A stretch of DNA of 64,000 nt from Stenotrophomonas sp. Marseille-Q4652 (GCF_916618915.1 NZ_CAKAKE010000001.1:2773001-2837000), one strand, 5' to 3'; shown: positions 39,932 through 49,059, counted from the stretch's first letter. Translations and numbers: made by a program. Notes: generated by a model from the sequence alone, not told the origin.

Positions 39932-41338
39932 ATGCCCGATACCGCTGCGTCCCTGCCTGCCGTGCTCGCGCAGATGCGCAACGCCTGGATGCAGCAGCGT
40001 CCGGACCATGCGCAGCGGCGCGATGACCTGCGGCGGCTGCGCGGGGAGTTCAAGCGGCGCCTGCCGCAGATGGCGCAGGCCATTGCCGATGATTTCGGCC
40101 ACCGCTCGGTGCACGAATCGCTGGTGGCCGACGGCATGACCGTACTCGGCGAGATCGACCACCTGCTGCGCCACCTCAAGGGTTGGATGCGCACGCGCCG
40201 GGTTTCCGTAGGCTGGCGCTTCCTGCCGGCACGTGCGCAGCTGCGGCCGGTGCCGGTCGGCGTGGTGGGTGTGATCGCGCCATGGAACTACCCGGTCAAC
40301 CTCGCCATGGTGCCGCTGGCCACCGCGATCGCCGCCGGCAACCACGTGCTGCTCAAGCCGTCCGAACACACGCCGCGCACCAGCGCGTTCCTGCAGGAGC
40401 TGCTGGCGGCCGTGTTCCCGCCCGAGCGGGTGGGCGTGGTGCAGGGCGGGGCCGACGTGGCCGCCGCGTTCGCCGCCCTGCCGCTGGACCACCTGGTGTT
40501 CACCGGCTCAACCGCGGTCGGCCGCAAGGTCATGGCCGCCGCCGCTGCCAACCTCACGCCGCTGACGCTGGAGCTGGGCGGCAAGTCGCCGGCGATCATC
40601 TGCCCGGATTACCCGATCGAGGCGGCCGCCGCGCGCCTGGCCAGCGGCAAGTGGTTCAACGCCGGCCAGACCTGCATCGCGCCGGACTATGTGCTGGTCG
40701 ATGCCGGCCGCGAAGCCGCGCTGGTGCAGGCCCTGCGCGAACAGGCCAGTGCCCGCTACGGCGATTTCAGCGATGCCGGAGATTACACCCGCATCATCAA
40801 CGAGAGCCAGTACCAGCGACTGCGCGGCGTCATCGACGATGCGCGTGAGCGTGGCCTGGAAGTGATCGAGCTGGCCACGGTCGATCCTGAGCGGGCGCAG
40901 CGCGAACGGCTGTTGCCGCCGACCCTGATCCTGCAGCCCGGCGACGATGCGGCGGTGATGCAGGAGGAAATCTTCGGCCCGATCCTGCCGATCCGCAGCT
41001 ACCGTTCGCTGGACGAGGCCATTGCCACGGTCAACGGCCGCGACCGACCGCTGGCGCTGTATCCCTTCAGCCACCACCGTCCGTCGGTGGAGCGCATCCT
41101 CGGCCAGACCGTGGCCGGCGGCATCACCGTCAACGACACCTTGGTCCATTTCGCGATCAACGACCTGCCGTTCGGCGGCATCGGTCCCAGCGGCATGGGT
41201 GCCTACCACGGCCGTGCCGGCTTCGATGCGATGAGCAAGCAACTGCCGGTACTGTGGCAGCCGCGCTGGGCCGGCAGCGACCTGCTCAAGCCGCCCTACG
41301 CGAAGGTGGCGCGCTTCATCGACCTGCTGGTGCGCTGA
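39932..41338 (+). CDS. Coniferyl aldehyde dehydrogenase-type NAD(P)+ aldehyde dehydrogenase
   Basis: A 468-residue ALDH-superfamily enzyme without membrane anchor. Motifs: VIAPWNYPVNLAM (cofactor loop), VFTGSTAVGRKV, LELGGKSPAII with the general-base Glu, and FNAGQTCIAPDY with the catalytic Cys. QEEIFGPILPI and GGIGPSGMGAYHG are also present. The pattern, with CIAPDY and the shorter length, matches the coniferyl aldehyde dehydrogenase (CalB-like) branch, acting on aromatic or fatty aldehydes. It has its own upstream terminator and so is separate from the acetate transport genes. Confidence 0.85.
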   Translation: MPDTAASLPAVLAQMRNAWMQQRPDHAQRRDDLRRLRGEFKRRLPQMAQAIADDFGHRSVHESLVADGMTVLGEIDHLLRHLKGWMRTRRVSVGWRFLPARAQLRPVPVGVVGVIAPWNYPVNLAMVPLATAIAAGNHVLLKPSEHTPRTSAFLQELLAAVFPPERVGVVQGGADVAAAFAALPLDHLVFTGSTAVGRKVMAAAAANLTPLTLELGGKSPAIICPDYPIEAAAARLASGKWFNAGQTCIAPDYVLVDAGREAALVQALREQASARYGDFSDAGDYTRIINESQYQRLRGVIDDARERGLEVIELATVDPERAQRERLLPPTLILQPGDDAAVMQEEIFGPILPIRSYRSLDEAIATVNGRDRPLALYPFSHHRPSVERILGQTVAGGITVNDTLVHFAINDLPFGGIGPSGMGAYHGRAGFDAMSKQLPVLWQPRWAGSDLLKPPYAKVARFIDLLVR

Positions 41339-41429
41339 CGCGTCTTCCTACGGTCGCGGGGTGACTTCCCTCACTGCACCGCCGTTGCGCCCTCTGCGTC
41401 AATGCGTGCCCTTGTTGACTGGACGTCCC

Positions 41430-42247
41430 ATGCGTTTGCCCCGACTGCGTTCCTGCCTGCTGTTGGCCGGCTTCCTGTCCTCGCCAGTACTGGTGGCCAC
41501 GGCCGCGCCGGCCGACAAGGCACAGGTGCTGGTGATCGGCACCTTCCACTTCGCCAACCCCGGCCTGGACATGATCAAGTCGCCGGTGGCCGACGTGCTC
41601 TCGCCGGCCAGCCAGGCCTGGCTGGCATCGCTCGCCGCGCGGGTCGCCGCTTTCGCTCCCACCGACGTGCTGGTGGAGTGTGCGGCCAACGAGCAGGCCG
41701 ACATCGACCGGCGCCTGGCCGACTACCGGGCCGCCGCTACCGCCTGGGCCGCAACGAGATTGACCAGATCGGGCTGCGCGTGGCCGGGTCCGTGCAGGGC
41801 GCACGCCTCATCTGTTTCGACCAGCGCGACGTGCAATGGGAAGGCGACCGGCTGATGGCGTTCCTGGGCGAGCACGCACCGGAGACGATGGCCCGCCTGC
41901 AGGCCGGGTTCGCCGACCTCTCCGCGCGCGAGGCCAGCGAGCAGGCCTCGATGACCCTGGCGGAGCTGCTGCGGCTGGGCAACTCGCCGGCGCGCGATCG
42001 CGAGAACCGCAACCTCTACCTGATGACGAACGCGATCGATGCCGGCCACAGCTATGCCGGCGCCGACGCATCGGCCAGCTGGTGGCGCCGCAACTTCCAC
42101 ATGTACGCCAACGTGCAGGCGGCTGCCCGGCCGGGCAGTCGCGTGTTCGTGCTGGCCGGCGCCGGCCATACCGCGGTGATCCGCCAGCTGCTGGACAGCG
42201 ATGCCGGGCGTCGGGCCATCGATGTCGCCCCGTTCCTGGCCGACTGA
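41430..42247 (+). pseudogene. DUF5694-type secreted protein gene, frameshifted
   Basis: The first part encodes a signal peptide (LLLAGFLSSPVLVATAAP) and VLVIGTFHFANPGLDMIKSP to about residue 102, in one frame. From YRLGRNEIDQIGLRVAG (41738) the rest continues in another frame to the stop at 42247, including LRLGNSPARDRENRNLYLM and VFVLAGAGHTAVIRQLL. One missing base near 41731-41738 (context GCCGCCGCTAC) explains the shift; adding one base gives a 272-residue protein of normal family layout. The family resembles TraB/Tiki-type proteins; its function is unknown. Real mutation and base-calling error cannot be separated here. Confidence 0.8.
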
Positions 42248-42272
42248 GGGCCGGCCATGCCGGTGTCCAGCG

Positions 42273-42278
42273 TAGAAT
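42273..42278 (+). promoter_or_regulatory. -10-like hexamer for xthA (leaderless type)
   Basis: TAGAAT, then eight bases, then the ATG at 42287. Confidence 0.5.
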
Positions 42279-42286
42279 TGCGCCCC

Positions 42287-43054
42287 ATGAAAATCGCTTC
42301 CTGGAACGTCAACTCGCTCAACGTCCGCCTGCTGCACCTGGAACAGTGGCTGGCCGATTTCTCGCCAGACATCGTCGGCATCCAGGAAACCAAGCTCGAG
42401 GACCACAAGTTCCCCGACACGCGCCTGCTGGAGCTGGGCTACCGCAACGTCTTTGCCGGGCAGAAGACCTACAACGGCGTGGCGCTGCTGTCGCGCGCAC
42501 CGATCGAGGACGTGCAGGTCGGCATCCCGGGCTTCGAGGACGAACAGAAGCGGGTGATCGCCGGCACCATCGATGGCGTGCGGGTGATCAACCTGTACGT
42601 GGTCAACGGCCAGGACGTGGGCACCGACAAGTACGCCTACAAGCTGCGCTGGCTGGAGGCCGTGCACGACTGGGTACAGGCCGAACTGCAGCGGCATCCC
42701 GAGCTGGTGGTGCTGGGCGACTTCAACATCGCCCCGGACGAGCGCGACGTGCACGACCCGGTGGTGTGGAGCGACAACCACATCCTGACCTCCACCGCCG
42801 AGCGCGGGGCGCTCAACAAGCTGTTGCAGCTGGGCCTGCACGACGGCTTCCGCCTGCACAACGGGCAGGGCGGGGTGTTCAGCTGGTGGGATTACCGTGC
42901 GGCGGGCTTCCGCCGCGACCTGGGCCTGCGCATCGACCTGACCCTGGTTTCCGATGCGCTGAAGGCGCGCACGGTTGCGGCCGGCATCGACCGCGAACCG
43001 CGGACCTGGGAGCGGCCCAGCGACCACGCCCCGGCGTGGGTACAGCTGGGCTGA
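42287..43054 (+). CDS. xthA: Exodeoxyribonuclease III
   Basis: Class II AP endonuclease and 3'-phosphodiesterase of base-excision repair. 255 residues. Catalytic blocks: MKIASWNVNSLNVR, IVGIQETK (metal-binding Glu), VVNGQDVGTDKY, LGDFNIAPDERDVHD (Asp/Asn), and SDHAPAW (Asp-His) at the C-terminus. The ATG at 42287 matches the conserved N-terminus and lies just after TAGAAT. The stop codon is followed at once by a run of seven A, which is the T-tract of the terminator serving the opposing glsB-like gene. Confidence 0.96.
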   Translation: MKIASWNVNSLNVRLLHLEQWLADFSPDIVGIQETKLEDHKFPDTRLLELGYRNVFAGQKTYNGVALLSRAPIEDVQVGIPGFEDEQKRVIAGTIDGVRVINLYVVNGQDVGTDKYAYKLRWLEAVHDWVQAELQRHPELVVLGDFNIAPDERDVHDPVVWSDNHILTSTAERGALNKLLQLGLHDGFRLHNGQGGVFSWWDYRAAGFRRDLGLRIDLTLVSDALKARTVAAGIDREPRTWERPSDHAPAWVQLG

Positions 43055-43083
43055 AAAAAAGCGCCCGGCTGATGCCGGGCGCT
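43054..43083 (-). terminator. Rho-independent terminator of the GlsB-like gene
   Basis: On the minus strand: stem AGCGCCCGGC / GCCGGGCGCT (10 pairs), loop ATCA, then seven T. It starts 27 bases after the glsB-like stop, and its T-tract abuts the xthA stop. Confidence 0.85.
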
Positions 43084-43109
43084 GCGCAGGCCTTTCCGCT
43101 GATGCAGCG

Positions 43110-43361
43110 TTAGCGGATGCTCTTGCGGGTAAACAGGTTCACGATCGCCAGCAGGATCACCGCGCCGATCAGCGAGAAGAGGAAGGTGCGGATGGTGATC
43201 GCTTCGTTGATGCCGCCACCGAACAGGAAGCCGGCGATCAGGGCGCCGATGATGCCGACCACGATGTTGAGGATGATGCCCTGCTGTGCGTCGCGGCGCA
43301 TGATGATGCTGGCCAGCCAACCGACGATGCCACCCACGATCAACCAGATGATGATGCCCAT
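43110..43361 (-). CDS. GlsB/YeaQ/YmgE-family stress-response membrane protein
   Basis: An 83-residue protein with three glycine-rich hydrophobic segments: IIIWLIVGGIVGWLASIIM, then NIVVGIIGALIAGFLFGGGI, then FLFSLIGAVILLAIVNLF. This is the layout of the transglycosylase-associated/YeaQ family, small inner-membrane proteins often induced by stress. AAGGAG seven bases before the ATG is a good ribosome-binding site, so unlike many neighbours this gene has a leader. It is monocistronic with a strong terminator. Confidence 0.9.
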   Translation of the reverse strand: MGIIIWLIVGGIVGWLASIIMRRDAQQGIILNIVVGIIGALIAGFLFGGGINEAITIRTFLFSLIGAVILLAIVNLFTRKSIR

Positions 43362-43457
43362 GTGTAATTCTCCTTTGCGCTGGGATGCACCGGGTTTGGT
43401 GCGGTGGCGACAGTTAATGCGCACCGTCGTGAAGCCATCGTGCAGCGCCTCCTTCGC

Positions 43458-44111
43458 ATGACGACGACTGTGCCGGTCGATGCATCGCGCTGGCAGTTCG
43501 GCCAGGTCAGCGTGTGGCGCCTGCCGCATGTGCCGGGCAGGCGTGGTGAGCCACAGGCGCGCGAGGTGCTGGGCACCGAATTCCAGATGCCGCCGGCGGC
43601 CTTGCCGTTGACCCGCGACGAGCGTGGCCGACCGTGGCTGTATGGCGAACTGGCGCAGTGGGGCACTGGCTGGAGCCACAGTGGTGGCTGGCTGCTGGTT
43701 GCGCTCGGTCGCCAGGTGCGGCTGGGCGTGGACCTGGAACAACTGCGTCCGCGCCCGCGCATGCTCGATGTGGTGCGCCGCTTCTTCCATCCCGACGAGG
43801 TGCGCTGGCTGTCGGCGCTGGACGAGGCGGCGCGCCAGCACTGGTTCTTCCGCGTGTGGTGCGCCAAGGAGGCGCTGCTCAAGGCGCATGGCCATGGCAT
43901 CTCCTTCGGCCTGGAGAAGCTGGCCTTTGCCATCGGCGATGACGGGGTGCTGCGGCTGGCCTGGTGCGATCCGGCGCTGGGCCAGGCCGCGCGCTGGCAG
44001 CTGCACGAATGGCAGGCCTCGGCCGATTTCCGCGCCGCGCTGGCCTGGTATCCGGCCGCCGAGGCGTTGCCGCTGCTGCCGCACCAGCCCGGTGCGGTCC
44101 CATCGCCCTGA
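43458..44111 (+). CDS. 4'-phosphopantetheinyl transferase superfamily protein
   Basis: Transfers the phosphopantetheine arm from CoA to carrier-protein serines. 217 residues in a Sfp/AcpT-like layout. The magnesium-binding motif is VDLEQ (near residue 93), and the second motif is [17 protein letters not shown], corresponding to the family's W-KEA-K signature; both are intact. No synthase or carrier protein lies in the window, so the target is unknown. An earlier GTG at 43404 would add 18 residues; the ATG at 43458 is used since the peptide before it lacks family features. Confidence 0.83.
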   Translation: MTTTVPVDASRWQFGQVSVWRLPHVPGRRGEPQAREVLGTEFQMPPAALPLTRDERGRPWLYGELAQWGTGWSHSGGWLLVALGRQVRLGVDLEQLRPRPRMLDVVRRFFHPDEVRWLSALDEAARQHWFFRVWCAKEALLKAHGHGISFGLEKLAFAIGDDGVLRLAWCDPALGQAARWQLHEWQASADFRAALAWYPAAEALPLLPHQPGAVPSP

Positions 44112-44131
44112 CCGGCACGCGCCGGCCCTGC

Positions 44132-44137
44132 GATAAT
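44132..44137 (+). promoter_or_regulatory. -10-like hexamer for rsmG (leaderless type)
   Basis: GATAAT, then six bases, then the rsmG ATG at 44144. Confidence 0.5.
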
Positions 44138-44143
44138 CGGGCC

Positions 44144-44782
44144 ATGAACGACACCTCCCTGCCGGCCGGCGTGGCCGACGAACTCGAGCGCGGCCTGCGC
44201 GCCATGGGCCTGGACACCGCCCTGGGCCCGCGCCTGCTGGCCTACCTGGCGCTGCTGGTGCGCTGGAACCGCACCTACAACCTCACCGCCATCCGCGATC
44301 CGCACGAGATGGTCACCCGCCACCTGCTCGATTCGCTGGCGATGGTCCCGCACGTGGAAAGCGGCACCCTGGCCGACCTCGGCACTGGGCCCGGGTTGCC
44401 GGGCATCCCGCTGGCCATTGCCCGTCCGCAGCTGCAGGTGACCCTGGTGGAGAGCAACGGCAAGAAGGCGCGCTTCCTGCGCGAGGCCGTGCGCCAGCTG
44501 GCGCTGGACAACGCCCGGGTGGCCGAGTCCCGCGCCGAGGCGCTGGACGAGCCCGGCGCCTTCGACAACCTCACCGCCCGCGCCATGGACACGCTGGCCG
44601 GGATCATCGAGGTCGGCGGCCACCTGCTGCGCCCGGGTGGCCAGCTGCTGGCGATGAAGGGGGTGCACCCGCACGAGGAGATCGCCCAGCTGCCGGCCGA
44701 CTGGCAGGTGCTGGAGGTCCATCCGCTGCAGGTCCCGGGCCTGGTTGGCGACCGCCACCTGGTGGTCGTCGGGCGCCGTTGA
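44144..44782 (+). CDS. rsmG: 16S rRNA (guanine(527)-N7)-methyltransferase RsmG
   Basis: SAM-dependent methylation of G527 of 16S rRNA (formerly GidB). 212 residues. Family blocks: [45 protein letters not shown] (SAM-binding glycine loop), [19 protein letters not shown] and VAESRAEAL. It is followed by parA and parB on the same strand, the ancestral arrangement often found close to the chromosome origin. Confidence 0.96.
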   Translation: MNDTSLPAGVADELERGLRAMGLDTALGPRLLAYLALLVRWNRTYNLTAIRDPHEMVTRHLLDSLAMVPHVESGTLADLGTGPGLPGIPLAIARPQLQVTLVESNGKKARFLREAVRQLALDNARVAESRAEALDEPGAFDNLTARAMDTLAGIIEVGGHLLRPGGQLLAMKGVHPHEEIAQLPADWQVLEVHPLQVPGLVGDRHLVVVGRR

Positions 44783-44880
44783 ACGCCGTCGGCGGGCCGA
44801 TCCGGCCAGCATCCGATTTCCGCCCGGCGCCCGCAGCCCGCATAATGAACGGTCCCACCCCGCCCACGAGGCTTCCCTGC

Positions 44881-45678
44881 ATGGCTCGGATCATCGCCAT
44901 CGCCAACCAGAAAGGCGGCGTCGGCAAGACCACCACGGCCGTCAACCTTGCCGCCGCCCTTGCCGCCGCGTCCCAGCGCGTGCTGCTGGTGGACATGGAC
45001 GCGCAGGGCAACGCGACGATGGGCAGCGGCGTGGACAAGCGCGAGGTGGCTGCCTCCACCTGCGACCTGCTGCTGGGCGAGAACAGCGCCGCCGACATCC
45101 GCGTGCGCGCGCCGGAAGGCTTCGACCTGCTGCCGGGCAACATCGACCTGACCGCGGCCGAGATCCAGCTGATGGACCAGTCCGAGCGCGAGCAGCGGCT
45201 CAAGCGCGCGCTGGGCAAGGTCCGCGACGAATACGACTTCATCCTGATCGACTGCCCGCCGGCGCTGTCGCTGCTGACCCTCAACGCGCTGGCTGCCGCC
45301 GATTCGGTGCTGGTGCCGATGCAGTGCGAGTACTACGCGCTGGAAGGCCTGAGCGCGCTGGTGGAGACCATCGAGGCGCTGCGCGCCAGCCTCAACCCGG
45401 CGCTGGAGATCGAGGGCGTGCTGCGCACCATGTTCGACGTGCGCAACAACCTGGCCAACGCGGTGTCGGCCGAACTCACCGAGCACTTCGGCGACCGCGT
45501 GTTCCGCACCATCGTGCCGCGCAACGTACGCCTGGCCGAGGCGCCCAGCCATGGCCAGAGCATCGTCGGCTATGACCGTGGCTCGCGTGGCGGCGTGGCC
45601 TATCTGGGCCTGGCCGGCGAGATCATCCGCCGCACCGAGGAACGCAACAAGGCCGCCCCGGCCATGGAGACCGTCTGA
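44881..45678 (+). CDS. parA: Chromosome-partitioning ATPase ParA (Soj)
   Basis: Walker-type ATPase that moves ParB-parS complexes during chromosome segregation. 265 residues. It begins with MARIIAIANQKGGVGKTTTA (deviant Walker A with the signature lysine), then VDMDAQGNAT and IDCPPALSLLTLNAL (Walker B). The ATG at 44881 is fixed by the conserved N-terminus. Its stop overlaps the parB ATG by one base (TGATG). rsmG lies 98 bases upstream. Confidence 0.96.
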   Translation: MARIIAIANQKGGVGKTTTAVNLAAALAAASQRVLLVDMDAQGNATMGSGVDKREVAASTCDLLLGENSAADIRVRAPEGFDLLPGNIDLTAAEIQLMDQSEREQRLKRALGKVRDEYDFILIDCPPALSLLTLNALAAADSVLVPMQCEYYALEGLSALVETIEALRASLNPALEIEGVLRTMFDVRNNLANAVSAELTEHFGDRVFRTIVPRNVRLAEAPSHGQSIVGYDRGSRGGVAYLGLAGEIIRRTEERNKAAPAMETV

Positions 45679-46604
45679 TGAGCATCGGCAAGCCAGCCGG
45701 CGGCAAGAAGCGCGGCCTGGGCCGCGGCCTGGATGCGCTGCTGGGCCCCAAGGGCAACGTCACCCCCACCACCGTCGCCGCGGTGGCCCAGCCGCAGCCG
45801 GGCGAGGTGCTGCGCAAGCTGCCGATCGACCAGCTGCAGCCGGGCAAGTACCAGCCGCGCCGCGAGATGGACGAGGGCAAGCTGGCCGAGCTGTCGGAGT
45901 CGATCAAGGCCCAGGGCGTGATCCAGCCGATCCTGGTGCGCCAGCTGCCGGAGGGCAACTACGAGATCGTCGCCGGCGAACGCCGCTGGCGCGCCTCGCG
46001 CCTGGCCGGGCTGGACGAAGTGCCGGTGGTGGTGCGCGAGCTGGAAGACCGCACCGTCATCGCGATGGCGCTGATCGAGAACATCCAGCGCGAGGACCTC
46101 AACCCGCTGGAAGAAGCCGAGGCACTGCAGCGGCTGATCACCGAATTCTCGCTGACCCATGCCGAGGCGGCGCAGGCCGTCGGTCGCTCGCGCGCCTCGG
46201 TCTCCAACCTGCTGCGCCTGATCGACCTGCCGGTCGGCGTGCGCGTGCTGCTGGAAACCCGCCGGCTGGAAATGGGCCACGCCCGCGCGCTGCTGACCCT
46301 GGCCCCGGAACTGGCGACCAAGCTGGCCGAGGAAGCCGCCGACCAGGGCTGGTCGGTGCGCGAGGTCGAGCACCGTGCCCAGCAGTTCGCCGCCGGCAAG
46401 GTGCCGGGCGCGCGCAATGCCAAGCCGGCCCCGGCCGCGCCGCAGGCGGACATCGCCTCGCTGGAAACCGAGCTGTCCGAATCGCTCGGCACCCGGGTGG
46501 CGATCAGCCACGGTCGGGGCGGCAAGGGCAAGCTGGTGATCCACTACACCGACCTGGACACGCTGGATGGCGTGCTGGAAAAACTGCGCGCACGGAAGGA
46601 CTGA
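45678..46604 (+). CDS. parB: Chromosome-partitioning protein ParB (Spo0J)
   Basis: CTPase and parS-binding partner of ParA. 308 residues: N-terminal basic GGKKRGLGRGLDALLG; NTPase/ParB-N domain with QPRREM and VAGERRWRASRLAGL, followed by ENIQREDLNPLEEAEA; helix-turn-helix QAVGRSRASVSNLLRLIDLP; C-terminal dimerisation segment. No parS site was searched for outside the gene. It forms an operon with parA. Confidence 0.96.
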   Translation: MSIGKPAGGKKRGLGRGLDALLGPKGNVTPTTVAAVAQPQPGEVLRKLPIDQLQPGKYQPRREMDEGKLAELSESIKAQGVIQPILVRQLPEGNYEIVAGERRWRASRLAGLDEVPVVVRELEDRTVIAMALIENIQREDLNPLEEAEALQRLITEFSLTHAEAAQAVGRSRASVSNLLRLIDLPVGVRVLLETRRLEMGHARALLTLAPELATKLAEEAADQGWSVREVEHRAQQFAAGKVPGARNAKPAPAAPQADIASLETELSESLGTRVAISHGRGGKGKLVIHYTDLDTLDGVLEKLRARKD

Positions 46605-46629
46605 GCAATACCCTCCACGGGAGCTTCCC

Positions 46630-46932
46630 ATGCACCCCAGCAAGGTTGACCGCCACCACCTGCACCAGCTGACCGACCTGCCCAACGTGGGCCCGGCCTG
46701 CGAGAAGGACCTGCGCGCCATCGGCATCCGCGTGCCGGCCCAGGTGCGCGGCCGCGACGCCTACGACATGTACGCCCAGCTGTGCCTGAAGACCGCCGTG
46801 GTCCACGATCCCTGCGTGATCGACGTGTTCCTGTCGATCGTGCGCTTCATGGCCGGCGAGGCCGCGCAGCCATGGTGGAACTTCAGCAAGGAACGCAAGG
46901 CCACGCTGGCGCGCGACCCGCTGGTACGCTGA
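46630..46932 (+). CDS. Cdd1-type helix-hairpin-helix protein
   Basis: A 100-residue protein. Residues 10-40 carry a helix-hairpin-helix-like motif (LTDLPNVGPACEKDLRAIGI), and LKTAVVHDPCVIDVFLSIVRF with PWWNFSKE follows, the layout of the Cdd1 (pathogenicity locus) family. The fold suggests DNA binding, but the function is unproven. An ATG with GGGAGC upstream begins 25 bases after parB, so it may be the last gene of that operon. Confidence 0.78.
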   Translation: MHPSKVDRHHLHQLTDLPNVGPACEKDLRAIGIRVPAQVRGRDAYDMYAQLCLKTAVVHDPCVIDVFLSIVRFMAGEAAQPWWNFSKERKATLARDPLVR

Positions 46933-46973
46933 CCGGCGAAGGCGCCGCTTCCCGGCCGCATCGGACCTGATTG

Positions 46974-47939
46974 ATGAGCGTGCTTGTCACCGGCGCCGCC
47001 GGCTTCATCGGTGCCCATACCTGCCAGGCGCTGGCCACGCGCGGCGACCTCGTCGTCGGCCTGGACAACTACAACGACTACTACGACCCGCAGCTCAAGC
47101 GCGACCGGGTGGCCACGCTGTGCCCGCAGGTGACGATCCGGCCGCTGGACCTGACCGATGCGGCCGGGCTGGCGGCGCTGTTCGACGAGTGGCAGCCCAC
47201 CCGCGTGGTGCACCTGGCCGCTCAGGCCGGCGTGCGCTACTCGCTGCAGAACCCGCAGGCCTACGTGCAGTCCAACCTGGTCGGCTTCGGCAACATGCTC
47301 GAACTGTGCCGGCACCGTGGCGTGCAGCATCTGGTCTATGCCTCCAGCAGTTCGGTCTATGGCGATTCGGCCACGCCGCCGTTTTCCGAGGACCAGCGCG
47401 TGGACCAGCCGCGTTCGCTGTACGCGGCCACCAAGGCCGCCAACGAGCTGATGGCCCACAGCTACGCCCAGCTGTACGGCCTGGCCGCCACCGGCCTGCG
47501 CTTCTTCACCGTGTACGGGCCGTGGGGCCGGCCGGACATGGCGCCGCTGCTGTTCTCGCGCGCGGTGCTGGCCGGGCGGCCGATCGATGTGTTCAACCAG
47601 GGCCGCATGCAGCGCGACTTCACACATGTCTCCGACATCGTCGCCGGCATCCTTGGTGCCCTCGACCATCCCTCGCCAGATGCCGTGCCACACCGACTGT
47701 TCAACCTTGGCAACCACACCCCGGTAGAGCTGGAGCGCTTCATCGAAGTGATCGAAACCGCCGCCGGCCGCAGCACCCAGCGCGTATACAGGCCGATGCA
47801 GGCCGGCGACATGCTGCGCACCATGGCCGACACCACGCGCGCGCGGCAGGCCTTTGGCTTCGAGCCGGCCACCACCATCGAACAGGGCATGCCCGCGGTG
47901 GTGCAGTGGTGCCGTGACTACTTCGGTGACCGTGCCTGA
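46974..47939 (+). CDS. NAD-dependent sugar-nucleotide epimerase (UDP-glucuronate 4-epimerase-like)
   Basis: Extended short-chain dehydrogenase of 321 residues. Rossmann loop GAAGFIGAH near the N-terminus, LDNYNDYYDPQLKRDR, the Ser-containing SSSSVYGDS, and the catalytic YAATKAANE (Tyr-xxx-Lys). NDYYDPQLK and FFTVYGPWGRPDMA are characteristic of the UDP-glucuronate 4-epimerase branch, which makes UDP-galacturonate. With the following GT2 and LAB_N genes, it may supply a uronic acid for lipopolysaccharide. The ATG at 46974 is used; a TTG one codon earlier is also possible. Confidence 0.87.
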   Translation: MSVLVTGAAGFIGAHTCQALATRGDLVVGLDNYNDYYDPQLKRDRVATLCPQVTIRPLDLTDAAGLAALFDEWQPTRVVHLAAQAGVRYSLQNPQAYVQSNLVGFGNMLELCRHRGVQHLVYASSSSVYGDSATPPFSEDQRVDQPRSLYAATKAANELMAHSYAQLYGLAATGLRFFTVYGPWGRPDMAPLLFSRAVLAGRPIDVFNQGRMQRDFTHVSDIVAGILGALDHPSPDAVPHRLFNLGNHTPVELERFIEVIETAAGRSTQRVYRPMQAGDMLRTMADTTRARQAFGFEPATTIEQGMPAVVQWCRDYFGDRA

Positions 47940-47999
47940 ACCCGCTGCTGCCAGACCCCATCCGCGAACCTCCCCCTCCTGTCCGAACCGGATCACTCC

Positions 48000-48722
48000 A
48001 TGACCCAACCCTCGCTTTCGGTGGTCGTTCCTGTTTTCAACGAACGCAACAACGTCGCGCCCCTGGTCGGGGAGATCACCGCGGCATTACGGGGGCGCAT
48101 CGAGTTCGAGGTGGTCTATGTCGATGACCACTCGCGCGATGACACCCTGGCGGTGCTGACCGCGCTGAAGGCCGACGTGCCGGAGCTGCGCGTGCTGCAC
48201 CACCAGGCCCAGAGCGGGCAGAGCTGTGCGGTACGCAGCGGCGCCAAGGCCGCGCGCGGGACGTGGATCGCCACGCTTGATGGCGATGGCCAGAACGACC
48301 CGGCCGACATCCCGAAGCTGCTGGCCGCACGCGATGCCGCCGAACCGGCGGTGAAGCTGTTCGCCGGCTGGCGGGTGCAGCGCCAGGATTCCGGTTCCAA
48401 GCGCTGGGCCAGCAAGTGGGCCAACGCGATCCGGCGCCGCATGCTGCGTGACGACACCCCCGACACCGGCTGCGGGATCAAGCTGTTCGAGCGCGAGGCC
48501 TTCCTGGACCTGCCGTACTTCGACCACATGCACCGCTACCTGCCGGCGCTGATGCAGCGTGCCGGATGGAAGACGGTGAGCGTGCCGGTCAACCACCGTG
48601 CGCGCACCAGCGGCGTGTCCAAATACAACAACCTCGGCCGCGCGCTCGTCGGCATCCGCGACCTGCGCGGCGTGGCCTGGCTGATCGCGCGCAGCCACCG
48701 CACCCAGGTACGGGAACTCTGA
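48000..48722 (+). CDS. GT2-family polyprenyl-phosphate glycosyltransferase
   Basis: A 240-residue DPM1-like glycosyltransferase, family 2. N-terminal SVVVPVFNERNNVAPLV, then VVYVDDHSRDDT, and the metal-binding ATLDGDGQNDP. The GCGIKLFERE and RARTSGVSKYNNLGRAL blocks are typical of dolichol/undecaprenyl-phosphate sugar synthases. It lacks a long C-terminal membrane domain. The donor is probably the product of the epimerase 60 bases upstream, and the acceptor a polyprenyl phosphate. It ends one base before the LAB_N gene, so they are tightly linked. Confidence 0.87.
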   Translation: MTQPSLSVVVPVFNERNNVAPLVGEITAALRGRIEFEVVYVDDHSRDDTLAVLTALKADVPELRVLHHQAQSGQSCAVRSGAKAARGTWIATLDGDGQNDPADIPKLLAARDAAEPAVKLFAGWRVQRQDSGSKRWASKWANAIRRRMLRDDTPDTGCGIKLFEREAFLDLPYFDHMHRYLPALMQRAGWKTVSVPVNHRARTSGVSKYNNLGRALVGIRDLRGVAWLIARSHRTQVREL

Positions 48723-48723
48723 A

Positions 48724-49059
48724 ATGGGCATGCTGGAACAACCGCTGGAATGGCTGTACTGGACCGGGCTGCACGTCACCGGCTGGAAGCTGATCGGCTA
48801 CACCGGCGCGCTGATGTTCGGTGGCCGCTGGCTGGTGCAATTCCTGGCCTCGCGGCGCGCCGGCAAGCCGGTCATCCCGCGCCTGTTCTGGTACATGAGC
48901 GTAGTCGGCAGCCTGATGACGCTGAGCTACTTCCTGTTCTCGCCCAAGCAGGATTCGGTGGGCGTGCTGCAGAACCTGTTCCCGGCGTTCACCGCGCTCT
49001 ACAGCCTGCACCTGGACATCCGCCACCGCGGCTGGCGCGGGGACCGCGCGCCGGACTGA
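48724..49059 (+). CDS. LAB_N-domain membrane protein (lipid-A-disaccharide synthase N-terminal-like)
   Basis: A 111-residue membrane protein with about three helices. It carries GYTGALMFGGRWLVQFLASRR, FWYMSVVGSLMTLSYF and LFPAFTALYSLHLDI, the LAB_N domain. It is not a lipid A synthase. Stand-alone LAB_N proteins are usually encoded next to a GT2 polyprenyl transferase, as here. They may act with it in moving or presenting lipid-linked sugars, but no activity has been shown. It starts one base after the GT2 stop. Confidence 0.85.
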   Translation: MGMLEQPLEWLYWTGLHVTGWKLIGYTGALMFGGRWLVQFLASRRAGKPVIPRLFWYMSVVGSLMTLSYFLFSPKQDSVGVLQNLFPAFTALYSLHLDIRHRGWRGDRAPD

